64,000 nt of DNA, taken from positions 38,584,066-38,648,065 of the forward strand of contig CAMGYJ010000006.1 in NCBI GenBank assembly GCA_946122785.1. Direction: 5' to 3'. This document shows, in pieces, positions 9,515 through 20,678 of this stretch. This stretch comes from Linum tenue. Taxonomy: Eukaryota; Streptophyta; Magnoliopsida; Malpighiales; Linaceae. Each line of letters begins with the position of its first letter. The stretch's first letter is position 1. The notes beneath the pieces are model-generated. The model saw nothing but the letters and a program-made list of their open reading frames with translations. It was not told the origin of the DNA and ran no database searches. The translations under genes and the position numbers were made by a program.

Positions 9515-10532
9515 TAATAACTCATCCAACGACTTCAAAACTTTTCATGAATACCATGTTTGGTCACTCTGATTAACGATTTGTTTTAGTTTAGTCAACA
9601 AAAAATTTTTTCTTTCTTAATCATATCACCAACTTAACACTTTCATTTCATTAGTGGTCACTGACTCACTGGTTGTCTAAGTCTGTTAGACTCTGTTAAA
9701 GCCGTTCATTTTTAAATGACATGGCCTATGAAGGTGCCAATTAAAAGCACAGCACTATCGCAACATTTACAACTTATTAACCAATAATATTGCAGATTTA
9801 ACCAATACCAATATATGAGATCAATACCAATACAATAATATAAATACCAAAAAAGCAATACCATTACATGATAATCAATATTAATGTTAAAAAATACAAC
9901 TAACAAAAAATCAATACCAATATGAAAAATACATACAAATACGAAAAACATCGATAGAATCCGACCGAGGGTTGCTGCACTAGAGACAAATCACTGGCGA
10001 CAAAATTCTCATCGGGTAGGGAGCGAGAGAGAAGGAAGGCGAGGAGGGAGGGACACGTAAGGGAGATAGAGGGGGGGGGGAGAGGAAGAGGAAGAGAGGT
10101 AGGCTCACCGGAGAGAGAGGCAAGGAGGGAGGGCGGCGGGAGCTCATCGGCGAAGAGAAAGAGGGAGGGAGAAAGGGGTGGGGAGACGTTGAGTTGTAAA
10201 AAATAATAATCATATGTGAGATTTTTTTGTTTACGAAATTATTCCGAGAGTAATCTTGACCGTCAAATTTTTAAAAAAGGAAAAACAAGAAAATTGAATG
10301 GTATAGAGTTTGATAGCCACAATGGCATACTAAAAACAATAATCATACTAATTCATTTCGAGATGGATGGTCATCTCTTGTTCGGAATGAACAATTTAAT
10401 ATGATAATATTCACTACACTTGTAGTAAAAATCATGATAAACTATACAAAGCTTAGTCTTGATTGGTTGGTTTGCATTACTCATAAATATCGGAAACGGA
10501 AGAGAGTCACGAATTGGCTCTCGAAGCACAGT
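9515..10532. other. AT-rich region, then a purine-rich stretch; no gene seen
   Basis: 9780-9960 is dominated by irregular CAATACCAATA-type repeats. 10010-10190 is strongly purine-rich on the plus strand (GAGAGGAAG-type), with a run of about eleven G at 10072-10082. The open frames across it are low-complexity. Nothing here supports a gene. Confidence 0.5.
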
Positions 10533-10540
10533 CTTGTCTA

Positions 10541-11213
10541 CAGCGGCGAATCCAGGACCCAGTAGAGCACTGGGCCGCATTTCATTAAAAAATTAGATAC
10601 GGTAAAAAAATCATAGTTTTTTTTTTATAATATCAATTATACCCGTCGATCTTTTAAATTTTAATATAGTAAATTCATCAATAATGGAGTCTACATGCAT
10701 ACCAATATCATACTCTCTTTAAGATAAAATAGTTACCCAATTGGCGAGAAATTCAACGCTCATTTTGTTGCGCAAATAATTTTTCACCTATTTCATTATT
10801 GAAAAGGTTCTCTGCATAGTAGTTGTTGAAATGAGCAATGTCAACACTAGACAAATCAATTGATTAATCAATATATATTGTGTATCAATTTCTACTTTCA
10901 CCAGGTGCTCTGGTAATTTCTTAAGAGAACAAATCTCATATTTCTTTTAGTCTTTTACGTTTTAGAATTTTAGGTTTCATTGTTTGTTTTTCTTTAGATG
11001 AGTATCATTGGAGCTAGAATTTTCAGGCTAAATTTAGAGTTGTGACTTGAATATGTTCATCTTACCCATTTTCCTAATTACACACAATCTTATTATAAAA
11101 TAACATTGGGCCGAATGGCTAAAATCGATAAACTCGTACGGGCTACACTAGCTCCGGATCCAGAGGAGGGCTGGGCCGTGGCCAGGAATAGACCACCCCT
11201 GGATCCGCCATTG
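10541..11213. mobile_element. hAT MITE with perfect 8-bp target duplication
   Basis: The terminal inverted repeats are CAGCGGCGAATCCAGG at the left and CCTGGATCCGCCATTG at the right, both versions of a CAGTGGCGGATCCAGG end. CTTGTCTA flanks it exactly at 10533-10540 and 11214-11221. The 673-bp inside is AT-rich and non-coding. Confidence 0.8.
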
Positions 11214-11319
11214 CTTGTCTATCCTTACAGTATGCATGAGCTTGCGGATCCCCCGATCAGACTATCTCCAATTCTTAGGAATGATATGTTTGGGGTTACT
11301 CTTGAACGCCGAGTTGTGA

Positions 11320-11408
11320 GGAAAAAATCCCAAAGTACACACGTTATTAAAAAAAATTCCCAAAATACATAAGTTATAAATAAAATTCCAAAACTACACA
11401 TGTTTGGG
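11320..11408 (+). repeat. Left terminal inverted repeat of the MULE
   Basis: It pairs with 17172-17260 over about 89 bases with a handful of mismatches. Shared blocks are GGAAAAAATCCCAAAGTACA, TTCCCAAAATACATAAG and ACACATGTTTGGGCATCACCG. The first 12 bases, GGAAAAAATCCC, are also the exact ends of the foldback element at 62461-63585. Confidence 0.9.
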
Positions 11409-11796
11409 CATCACCGTGTTTGACATAAGCGGTGAAGATTATCACCGCGTTAAACAAACACGGTGATAATTTCACCGTTTTAAACAGAGACGGTGAAGTA
11501 ATCACCGTTTTAATGCAAAACGGTGATCACTTCACCGTTTTAGCTGACCACGGTGATTAGGCTGACGTGGACAGACGCGGGGCATTCACCGCGTTAGACA
11601 AACACGGTGAATACCCCGTGTTTGTTTACGTCAGCGATCCGCGCCACTGTGCTTTCACCGTGGCCGTTGGATGCGGTGAGGCGCGGATCGTGGTTTTCTT
11701 CCCACGATCCGACGCCTCACAGCTAGCCACGTCGACACGGGGGAACCGTGTTTGGGAACAGCGAGGCCTTCACCGCGTCCCTCAAACGCGGTGAAT
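11409..11796. promoter_or_regulatory. Left subterminal array of 27-bp CACCG..CGGTG palindromes
   Basis: Eight units of the form WTCACCG-N13-CGGTGAW are visible. The second to fifth follow each other with exactly 3 bases between, so the period is 30 bp. Only the CACCG and CGGTG arms are constant and the middle varies. Arrays like this at transposon ends are typical transposase-binding regions. They also lie upstream of the PMD gene promoter. Confidence 0.75.
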
Positions 11797-11843
11797 GGTC
11801 CCCTCATAACTGCTGCGCAGACTGCTCCCCCCCTTCCCCCAAC

Positions 11844-11851
11844 TATAAATA
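11844..11851 (+). promoter_or_regulatory. TATA box of the PMD gene
   Basis: TATAAATA occurs 234 bp before the PMD start codon, after a C-rich stretch and before a CT-rich leader. The relic copy has the same motif in the same context at 23951-23958. Confidence 0.6.
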
Positions 11852-12077
11852 CCCCCTTCCCCTTTCACTTTCAACTCACCCCACAAACATTTCACTTCTT
11901 TCTCCCTCAATTTATCCGCTCTAGTCTCGTTCTAAGTATGCTCTGTGGTTGCGGCTAAGTCCGATCTTCCACATCAGAAAGAATTACTAGAGTTTGACCC
12001 TAAAGCCCCCGTCCCGCTAAGTTCTCGTCCCGCTCAAACCTAAACTCGTCGAACCTCTGTCCGGCCTACGCCAAAAA

Positions 12078-13458
12078 ATGGACGAAGAGGCTCTTCGTGT
12101 AGGTTTTTTGTTTATGAATTTTTTTTAATCGAAATAATATGATTTTTTGTTTTATTTTTATCAAAACAATCTCTGATTTCATTACTTTTTTATAGATGGG
12201 TGCCGAGATATACGATCCTCGATTGTATATCCATTATGGCCCAAGGGATGCGAGTCTCTTAACCGATCAAGTAGCTCATCGCTCCCGTGCTATTTGGGAT
12301 AACAATCCGGTAATTTTTTGAGTATTCTTGCTTTATTTTATTTTTTTCTAAGGTTTTATTTTGCTTTATTTAATCTAATAAATTGTTGTTTTCCCTATTT
12401 TTTTTAGGAATCGCTTGTTCCCGTGGTTCATAAAGGGACCAATAACTTGCCCGCTTGGCATCCAAGGTTGGAGCCCTATATAGCGAGGACAGGTTTGGGA
12501 ATGTTGCGTCATTTCTTGCGGATCGAAATCGACAACGATCTGCTTACGGCAATGGCGGAACGATGGCGTCCCGAAACCCATACGTTCCACCTTCCGGAGG
12601 GGGAAATGACGATCACCCTCAAAGACGTGGCGATCCTCACCGGGATGCCTATTTCTGGGGATGCCGTCATTGGTCCCCAGACCAAACCCGAAGGAGGTTG
12701 GGGGCCGCTCATACGTGATCGTTTGGGCTTTGACATGCCAACCACCACTCCAATTCAAGGACGGGGGCATCCACCGTTGAATGCGGGCCAAGTGTCGGTC
12801 CCGTGGCTGGTGTCTCACATCCAGCAAGAGGTTGTGATCAATGACGAGACACCGGAAGAACAAGTCGAGCGCTACGCCCGCATCTACCTCATCAGTTTGG
12901 TGGGTGGATTTTTGTTCCCCGACAAGTCCAACCGGTGGATTCAAGGCATATGGTTGGAGTTGCTCACGGGTGATTGGGATGCAATCGGGCAAAAGAGTTG
13001 GGGATCGGCCGTGCTAGCGGGCTTATACCGGGAGCTGTGTACTTGCTCGAAGGTTGGGGCAAAGCAAGCTGGTGCTGCGATGTTCATACTACAACTGTGG
13101 GTATGGGAGCATCTTCCAATGTTCGCACCTGCCGACCCACGTCCATACCGGAGAAACGATGATGAGCTCAACTTTCTGCAAAATCTCCCATACGGTGTCA
13201 AGTAAGTTTATTTCGTACTTAGCTCGATTTAAATTTTATTACATGCTTGAGCTAGAAATAAATTGAATTTATCCCGTACTTAGCCCAATTTAAATTTTAT
13301 TACATGCTTAGCTATATTTCAATTAAATTGATTCCGTACTTTTACTTACAAGGTGGATAGGAGCAAATACGAATGACCATCAACCTGAGCATTCGTTACT
13401 GTTTTATCATTCTGAGTTAGATAAACGCGCGTATCTTATTCGTTTGTGGTCGAAATAA
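12078..13458 (+). CDS. Plant mobile domain (PMD, MAIN-like) protein, C-terminally short
   Basis: Four exons fit GT..AG borders: 12078-12098, 12196-12309, 12408-13201 and 13353-13458, giving 344 residues. The main exon has the PMD core: HFLRIEIDNDLLTAMAERWR, then TFHLPEGEMTITLKDVAILTG, then PISGDAVIG. Further along come YARIYLISLVGGFLFPDKS, LYRELCTCSK and AAMFILQLWVWEHL. The last exon has GANTNDHQPEHSLLFY. The PMD family includes MAIN and MAIL1, which act in transposon silencing and meristem maintenance; transposon-borne PMDs are known from MULEs and gypsy elements. The stop comes soon after the core, so the usual C-terminal part is missing; a relic copy in this window still shows it. The start in exon 1 is the least certain part. 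The gene converges on MURA and likely uses the TATA box at 11844. Confidence 0.85.
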
Positions 13459-13597
13459 CGAGCCATTTGCGGTAGCGCGATCGTATCGACAAGGAAAACA
13501 TTTTAGAAACAACAAAATACTTAGAATTCAGATGCAAACGGTAATGAAAAATTAAACAAGCGATCAATTTAGTAGCAGAATACAAGTAAAATGCAAA

Positions 13598-16466
13598 TTA
13601 AGTTGATGGTTGTCCTGGGCAACGCCTCTTGTCGTGACCAGGTTGTCTGCACTTAGAGCATCGCTTCGGACCCCTTCTCGTCCGTTCAACTTGATCCATC
13701 TCATTGTGTATCCTTTCAACTCTAGGACGACCTTTGGTGCGTTTTAGGTGCAACGGTGGGATAATCAACTTTCCAGCGTATATAGGCCAATACGCTTCAT
13801 CTGACATGGGGCTCAAAGCTGCATTATATGAGTTCCGTATCGCTTGCTCAGTGTAGTAAGGACTCACCAGGCTGTTTCTGTTCATGGTTATTGACTTAGC
13901 AACCGCCATTGCATGTGAACAGGGTATCCTTTCGTTCTGATACTTTTGACAAGAACACTCCCCTAATTCGTAGTGCAATTTAACCGTTTGACGATTGTGA
14001 CCACGTCTCCCTCCACCCCATATACCTGTTTCGACAGCGAATATTCCTTCACTGCGGTCAAAAAGAACAACCTTATGCTTACTTGATTTTTCATCGTTCT
14101 TCTGCATTTGAGCGAATACGTCATGTGCTATTGAATGACCTTGCAACTCCCTCCCTATTGCTAGCTGTAGCCGAGCAACTCGCCACTCGTTGACCTTCCA
14201 GTAAGACATCTCCACGATGACAGAAATAGGCATCGCTCGAAGACCCTTGTACACATTATTTATACTTTCTCCATGGTTGGTAGTTGCAATGCCCCATCTG
14301 GCCCCGTTGTCCATATGGAACGTCCACATGGGCAACTCTTGACCTTCAGCCCATACTGCTCCAGCTCGGTGGGTATGACGGATCGTTTTCATCTTCTCCT
14401 CGTACTTTTTTGGTTGATGTGCAACCGCTAAAAGGTGAACAAAAGACTAACTGGTCAATACATGATGAATAAAATTTTGATTATCAGCTTAATAAACACA
14501 AACTTAAATCGCATAAGTAAAACATTAGTACCTGCATTCCAAAGTAAATTCTTGATGTCTTTCTTCTTCCCAAATTTGTGTTGGAAATTGGCGAGCCAGT
14601 GTCGAATACACCATCTCCATCTCCACCCCCACTCGTCGGGAAAACCACCAACAGCATTCCTTATCCCCGCATGTCGATCGGATATAATCGTAATATCTTC
14701 CCGCTGTGTCACGTGCTCGTGCAGTTGGTCAAAGAACCAAGCCCAACTTAAGCTGTTCTCCCCCTCCACTAATGCAAATGCAAGCGGGAAAATCCGCCTG
14801 TTTCCATCTACGCCAGTGGCAATTAGAAGACATCCTTTGTACTTCCCAGTAAGGAAAGTTCCGTCAACCTGAATAAAAATTAAGACTACAATTAGTATGA
14901 AATATACTAAACAACAAATAATACAACATTTAAAACTGGAACTAGTTGGTAAAATACCTGAATAACCGGTATGCAGAACCCAAATCCGTCAATGCATGGT
15001 TTAAAAGCCCAAAAAAGACGATGGAACATCAACTTATCCTGTACTCGAACTTGATCCTCAGTGTATACATTGTTGTATACTGGGACGAAAACAGTCCCAG
15101 GATTGGACTCCTCCATTGCTCCCATAAGTCTAGGGAGTAAAGCATACGAATCCTCCCAATCACCATACACCTCAGCCATGGCTTTCTGCTTACCATGCCA
15201 TGCTTTTTTATACCTTATCGTGTAAGAATGTCGATCCTTCACCTCTGCCATGATAGCTTTCACCTTGATATCTGGTTGTGCTTCTATAAGGTGCTTAATA
15301 GTTCTCCCAACCTTTTTTGCTTTTAGTTGCCTGTGATCTTGGGAAAGTATAGAAGAGGAGCATATGTGGATCGTCTCAGCTTTGCGAATCAACCAAGCAC
15401 CCTTTCTCTTCATATTTGCAGCCCGCAGTTGCCACGTACAACCCTCTGCATCATGCTTGCATATGACATGTAGTTGTTTACTGTCAGAATATTTTACCTT
15501 CCACTCGAAATTGCGCCTCAACGCCTCTTCTGTAAACGCATCCTGCACAGCGTCTTTCGATGGGAACGCCATACCCACCTCCAAATTGGCCGTCGGATTG
15601 TACACTGGCATAGGGACATAATCGGGGGGATCATTCTGACTATGTAAAAATTGAGTTGGAACCTGTGTGTAATATGGCGTGGGTGCCTCACGAAATGCCG
15701 CCTCATCCTCGTTATCATCAGTATCTTCCTCCTCCTCGCTCACTGATCTCAAATCTTCCTCAGTATCCTCGTCGCTCGACTCGAATGGATAGCTCGGGCT
15801 AGAAGGATCAACATGACCACGATCACCAACATCGTCCTCTCGCTCATGTGAAGTACGCCCTGATCGAATGGTATTCTCGATTCCATACCACTCTGGCCCC
15901 CAAGCAGGCCATTGAACACCATCGGCCTCAACAAATGGGGCTGGTTTAGGAGGTTGCGAGTATTTGTCCCATCCTGCACTACTCGATCCACCGTAGTTGA
16001 TTGAACCACCACCCTCCCCGTAACCTCCTGTATAATCACCGCCTTGGTAGTTGCTCGAACTACCACCCCATTCGTACCCTCCTGCAAAACCATCATCATA
16101 AGAATACTGGTGAGAATGAGATTCACCGACCGCCTCGGTCTCAACATACACCTCTGCAAGCCGGACTTGGTTATCGCTTAGGAACTGTAACATCATCGTA
16201 ACCGCGTCATCATCGTTTATGACAACTTCTTGGTACACGACCCCGCCAGCACTCATGTCTGGATACCGGTAAGTAATTCTGCCAAGTCTCGTCTGTCCGC
16301 TCGTACAAACCCTTTCTGCACAAAGATCACAGAGTTCTTGAAAATTGAATCGGGAACCAATGTTCAGCATAATGGATTCGCCGTCCTCATAATCAATGCC
16401 TATGTTAGAGTTTGTCACCCTTCCATTCCACCGAATAGTAAGATGAAACTTCTTGAATTTACCCAT
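13598..16466 (-). CDS. MURA-type MULE transposase
   Basis: Three exons fit: 16466-14958, 14868-14532 and 14427-13598, joining in frame to 891 residues. Residues 1-120 (from MGKFKKFHLTI) resemble the N-terminal domain of MuDR-like proteins. A Gly/Ser/Tyr-rich and then acidic linker follows. A MuDR DNA-binding region covers about 270-370 (VGMAFPSKDAVQDAF to CTWQLRA). The DDE core has Asp505 (VDGTFL), Asp567 (SDRHAGI) and a candidate Glu669 (NHGESINN). A SWIM zinc finger uses Cys773, Cys775, Cys785 and His787. A C-terminal CCHC knuckle uses Cys872, Cys875, His880 and Cys885. I chose the start after a plausible acceptor (TTTGTAG at about 16469), implying an intron in the leader. The gene is read inward from the right inverted repeat, whose palindrome array precedes it. 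All key residues are present. Confidence 0.92.
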
Positions 16467-16845
16467 ATCTACAAATCGAGGATAAGTATATATTAGCTTA
16501 AAGACAGTAAAATTAACCAAAATCATATTGTACAACTAATATTGTCCATCTCATAACTAACGAAAATAAATTCAACTAACTAACAACAACATAATACGAA
16601 AATTAAATCATACTATAACTAACGAACATAAATTCAACTAACTAACAACAACATAATACGAAAATTTAATCATACTATAACTACTAAAAACATAATTAGA
16701 CAATAATACGAAAAGTCTCAACATACCGAAAAATGTCTGTTCTGTGTATTATGCTCGATTTATGTTGCTGAAATTTGAAGAAGGGGGGAGTGGTTATGTT
16801 TTTGCTTCTGCTGGTGGGTTGGTATTTATAGGAAAATCTGCCTAT

Positions 16846-17172
16846 TATTCACCGTGTTTGTCAAAAACGGTGAACAACATCACCGCGTTTGTCTCAAACG
16901 GTGAATAATAGGTAGGTGTGACCTAATTTTGACCTACCAGGGGTGGGAAACGTGGGAATATATCACCGCTTTACCCTAAAACGGTGAAGGTAATCACCGT
17001 TGTCAACATAAACGGTGATGTATTCACCGTCCTCAACAAACGCGGTGAATACATCACCGTTTTACATAAATGCGGTGAATACGTCACCGTTTTGGTCTTA
17101 AACGGTGAAGTATTCACCGTCTTTGACAAACGCGGTGATAAACTTCATCGCTTTTGTCAAACACGGTGATGC
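16846..17172. promoter_or_regulatory. Right subterminal array of 27-bp CACCG..CGGTG palindromes
   Basis: Nine units of the same WTCACCG..CGGTGAW form occur, five of them in strict 30-bp register between about 16995 and 17145. The array lies upstream of the MURA gene and just inside the right terminal inverted repeat. Because 30 is a multiple of 3, the array reads through as an open frame of 10-residue repeats, which I take as a side effect. Confidence 0.75.
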
Positions 17173-17260
17173 CCAAACATGTGTACTTTTGGAAATTTTT
17201 TTATAACTTATGTATTTTGGGAATTTTTTTTAAAAATTAGTGTACTTTGGGATTTTTTCC
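17172..17260 (-). repeat. Right terminal inverted repeat of the MULE
   Basis: Reverse complement of 11320-11408 with few differences, ending GGGATTTTTTCC and followed by GAGTTGTGA. Confidence 0.9.
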
Positions 17261-17269
17261 GAGTTGTGA

Positions 17270-18640
17270 CGCCTCTCTCTTCCTCACTGTAATCTGCCTC
17301 TGTAGTTATTGCTTTTGCTTTCTTGGCCGTGGCCTCCTTTCAATGCAAAAAAAGTAGTATACAATTAAAGGTGACAAATTTCAATTAATGAGTATATGCC
17401 TCCTTTCACTGTAATCGGACTAGCTCTTACTTTATGTACAGATCATAAGCACGAAACACTCCACGGGTGATCTCAACTCTCAATACCGGCCACCTGGACA
17501 CAACAAATAGAGGGTATCGAGTTGCTTACCCCAAGCAGACAACTTATCTTTCATTAGAAAACAATTATGGATAGCTAACCAAAGCATGCGAATTGAAGCT
17601 TTGTCAATTAATTAGAGGTTTGCTCCAGGCGAAAAGGAACCAATCAACAACAGCATTATAGTGTATGAATGAATTGAGTTCCATTCCATATATACTAACG
17701 TTGTTCACACAATAGCCGGCTGGATAAAGACTTACCATCCGAGCCTCATCAGAGCTAGCAATGAAAGGGAGAGGAGCCGACCGGATAAGGATGCCTATTT
17801 TCGACCAAAGTAAGATAATAAAAAATTAACAAAGACACAACCCTTTTCCAAGAACACCGTTTTCATTGTCATGATAATAAATTTATGAACAAATACAAAC
17901 CCATGATCTTTAGATATCAGCGCATTAAAAATCATATATCTATTACGATAGTCAGATCTCACTGATTGGCTGATTATGAAATTATACTGTTTCAAAATAA
18001 TTGCGGGAGAAGGTGACTTGCATAATAACATAATTTTTTCCTGTTTAAAATACACACATAAAAAAATCAAGAGGGATGATATTATAATTTAATAACATCC
18101 CGACCTAGTTTTCAAAAATGAGTTTAGCCTTTGCAGGATTTTGTATCTGGGTGACTGTTCAAGAGATCATGTATTTATGCACTGCTTCACAATGAAGGCG
18201 TTTAATTTCACAATTTTTTAAAAAAATCTCTTCATTTTATCATGGTTGTAAAAAGCGTACGGCCAATCCTACCTGAAAATTTGAATATCAAAGTTTGATT
18301 TAGAACAGTAAAAGTGAATAACTAAATGTCATACCAACCGATATTTCGTGATCAAACCATCAAACGCAAAAATGTTTCTTACTTAATAATATATGAATTT
18401 CTACGGTATTTTATTTTGGTGACAACAACCGTATTTTACATATATTATCTCAGAAAACTTAACACTAGAAACAAAATGGATTTCAAGTTGCAAATTATTT
18501 TAGTGTTTTCGTCATCATTTTTATTATTAATTTCTTTTGAGTACCTAACGCGGCCCGGCCTAAGCTTCTCTCTCACCACCACACGAAAATTCCCCCTTTC
18601 CCCTCCCTATCTTCTCCTCCGCGTCTCTTCTCTCTTAAAA
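17270..18640. other. Intergenic DNA upstream of the Nudix gene
   Basis: AT-rich, with no convincing coding frame and no inverted or terminal repeats that I can see. The last 100 bases become C/T-rich (about 18560-18640) before the TATA box. Confidence 0.5.
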
Positions 18641-18651
18641 TTTTTTTTTTC

Positions 18652-18660
18652 TATAAATAT
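18652..18660 (+). promoter_or_regulatory. Probable TATA box of the Nudix gene
   Basis: TATAAATAT lies after a T-run and a CT-rich stretch, 396 bp before the start codon. Transcription would start near 18680-18690. Upstream ATGs are possible: 18674-18709 (11 codons, may fall outside the transcript) and a 3-codon frame near 18756. Confidence 0.5.
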
Positions 18661-19047
18661 CAGAGCTACAAAAATGGCTCCTCCCATTGTCCGGATTCCA
18701 TTGTTGTGAGACGGAGAGAGCTCTGTTTTGTTTAGCTTCTTTTTTTTGGCTGTATATGAACCGTTAAACGGTGTCCGGTTGTGAAAGAAGGAAGCCATTA
18801 TATTTTCCCTTCTTCTTCTTTCTTCAAATACCTTTCTCGGCGGGTTTGGTTGGATATCCCCCGCCCTCCAATTTGGATTACCAGAAATCTCCAAACTGCT
18901 CCGTTGGGAAGTGTGGCAAATTTTCTTCATTTTATTATCCGGGAGGGAAACAATTTTAGATCCGCCCTTTTCCGAGGTTCTCCTTATCTTTCTATCTTGT
19001 TGCGAAGATTTTGGGTTTCTGGGTTAAAAAATTGCCACCGCCCAAAA

Positions 19048-20031
19048 ATGGTTTGTTTGGTAGCAAGAACTGGAAGGGAGTTGCAGAGGTACAATCCCAC
19101 GGGCGGCCGTCAAGTCGTCGGGTAAGAGATATTTCAAAGAAATTTGACGATGTTAGGTTTAGAGATCGAGTTGGAAATTTTGGAAGTAATGTTGTGGGTT
19201 TTCTTTGTTGGGATTTTACAGATGCATTCCATACAGATTCAAGAACTACGATGATGGGTCGATTTCTGATGAATTGGAGGTTCTTGTTATCACATCTCAA
19301 AAGGGTGGTTCAGGAATGATGTTTCCTAAGGTCTGCTACACTAAAAGCCTCAACTTTTGAGATCTAAAATTCACAACCTTAGCTTTCTCCTGTGTTCGAA
19401 TGAATGAATGGTTGGTTGATTGATGATTTTGCTTTGTGTTTGGATATCAGGGTGGTTGGGAACTTGATGAATCTGAGGAAGAAGCTGCTTCAAGAGAATC
19501 CTTTGAAGAAGCTGGAGTTCTTGGCACAGTTGAGGTTGGTATCGAATTCTGATTGAATCAGATTCAATTGGAGAAGATGCTCTGTTTTTAATTATCAATC
19601 TTTGTGACAAATGTTTGATGATTTTCTCTTACCTTCTTTGGACCTTATTGATAGGATCAATTGGGGAAATGGAACTTCATGAGCAAAAGCAATGGCATAT
19701 TCTATGAAGGGTATATGTTCCCTTTGCTTGTGACTGAGCAGCTCGATTTCTGGCCAGAGAGGCATGTCCGCAAAAGAGTTTGGGTATTTTAACCTTCCCC
19801 CCTTTTTCAATTACCCTGTGATGGAGTGATGCATTTGTTCCAATATACTTATCGAATCCGATTTTGGTCTTTCAATTTCAGTTGAGTGTCGATGAGGCCA
19901 GAGACGCGTGTAAGCACTGGTGGATGAAGGAAGCTCTCGATGTATTAGTGGCGCGCCTAAAGTGCCTAAACCCAGAAGACAACGAAGAAGAAGATGGACA
20001 AGAAGAAGTATTAACTTGCACGCTTAGCTAG
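19048..20031 (+). CDS. Nudix hydrolase (plant NUDT17/18-like group)
   Basis: Five exons fit GT..AG borders and phases exactly: 19048-19121, 19222-19330, 19451-19534, 19655-19783 and 19882-20031, giving 181 residues. The protein starts MVCLVARTGRELQRYN, then RQVVGCIPYRFKNYDDG, typical of plant Nudix proteins related to diphosphoinositol-polyphosphate phosphatases. The Nudix box G-x5-E-x7-REUxEExGU is complete at residues 62-84 (GGWELDESEEE then AASRESFEEAGV), so the metal-binding glutamates are present. Downstream motifs YEGYMFPLLVTEQLDFWPE and WWMKEALDVLV fit the same group. These enzymes hydrolyse nucleoside diphosphates linked to another moiety; the substrate cannot be told from sequence. 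Members of this group are predicted to be mitochondrial or cytosolic. The C-terminal acidic tail is variable. All frames are intact, so this is the one clear host gene. Confidence 0.93.
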
Positions 20032-20670
20032 CCAAGTACTCCTCGTGTTGTATATACATAACCATTTGACGGTCACAGAGCAGCAGGCAAGTAAGGCTTT
20101 TCCCCAGTTTTGCTTTGAAACGAGGCAGGCTAAGGGAAGTTTGTTTTGATTGGAGGAAAGCTGGTTTAGAACAGACTGAACAGAAAAGAGCAGCTGAGAA
20201 AAGATACACCATCCAACCATTACCGTAGAAGTGTTGATAGGAGAAGAATGCTGCTAATGGGTATTCCTTAGTGTCTTGATCCAGAAACAAAAACCAAAAA
20301 AAAAAAAAAAAAAGAGTCTCCCCATCGGATGTCTTGTATGCAATATAAAAGTACAGTGAGGAAAAGGAACCGGAAGAACTTGCGAGGATGTACATTTTGT
20401 TCTTTCTTCTTTCGAGTCGATTTGAGTTCCAACTTCAAATTTGTTTGTACCAGTTGCTTCATTCCCGATTTTCCAGATATCCTAAATATAATTTAACCTA
20501 TAAGAACGGTACTGTTGCACTAGAGATTTGCTAACCTGTGATGTGGGTGATTTTTCTTGGGTCACAGACATTCATATGCAGGCCCAACGTGGACATGAAG
20601 CTTTCTACACTAATTTTTGCAATTTTACTTTTATATGGGTGGTATTTTCTTGCACTGATCGTTTCCCTAA
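20032..20670 (+). other. 3' untranslated region and downstream flank of the Nudix gene
   Basis: No coding frame. An A-run of about 17 lies near 20297-20313 and AATATAAAAG occurs near 20342. The true poly(A) site cannot be fixed by eye. Confidence 0.4.
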
Positions 20671-20678
20671 TATGGGAT

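Larger units (their letters stand above)
11320..17260. mobile_element. Complete Mutator-like element encoding MURA transposase and a plant mobile domain protein
   Basis: The 5941-bp element starts GGAAAAAATCCCAAAG and ends with the reverse complement. Both sides carry the perfect 9-bp duplication GAGTTGTGA (11311-11319 and 17261-17269), the length expected for Mutator-like transposition. It contains a PMD gene on plus (12078-13458) and an MURA-type transposase gene on minus (13598-16466), converging with 139 bp between stops. The subterminal regions hold arrays of 27-bp palindromes. The MURA splice frame is open throughout and its catalytic and zinc-binding residues are present, so it may be, or recently have been, autonomous. 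A shorter relative sits at 62461-63585 and a broken one at 23.5-52.6 kb. Confidence 0.92.

Noticed and set aside
10010..10210. 77-codon Ser/Pro-rich minus-strand protein
   Set aside because: It is low-complexity translation of a purine-rich tract with no conserved motif.
12375..12992. 205-codon minus-strand open frame
   Set aside because: It is the antisense shadow of the PMD core exon.
16984..17169. Open frame of 10-residue repeats through the right MULE array
   Set aside because: A 30-bp period keeps any stop-free frame open. The mirrored arrays at 62.5-63.5 kb give similar frames, so it is a by-product.
11409..17172. 30-bp-period arrays as a CRISPR-like repeat
   Set aside because: The sequence is a plant nuclear transposon. 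The units are palindromes with 3-base gaps, not repeats with unique spacers of similar length.
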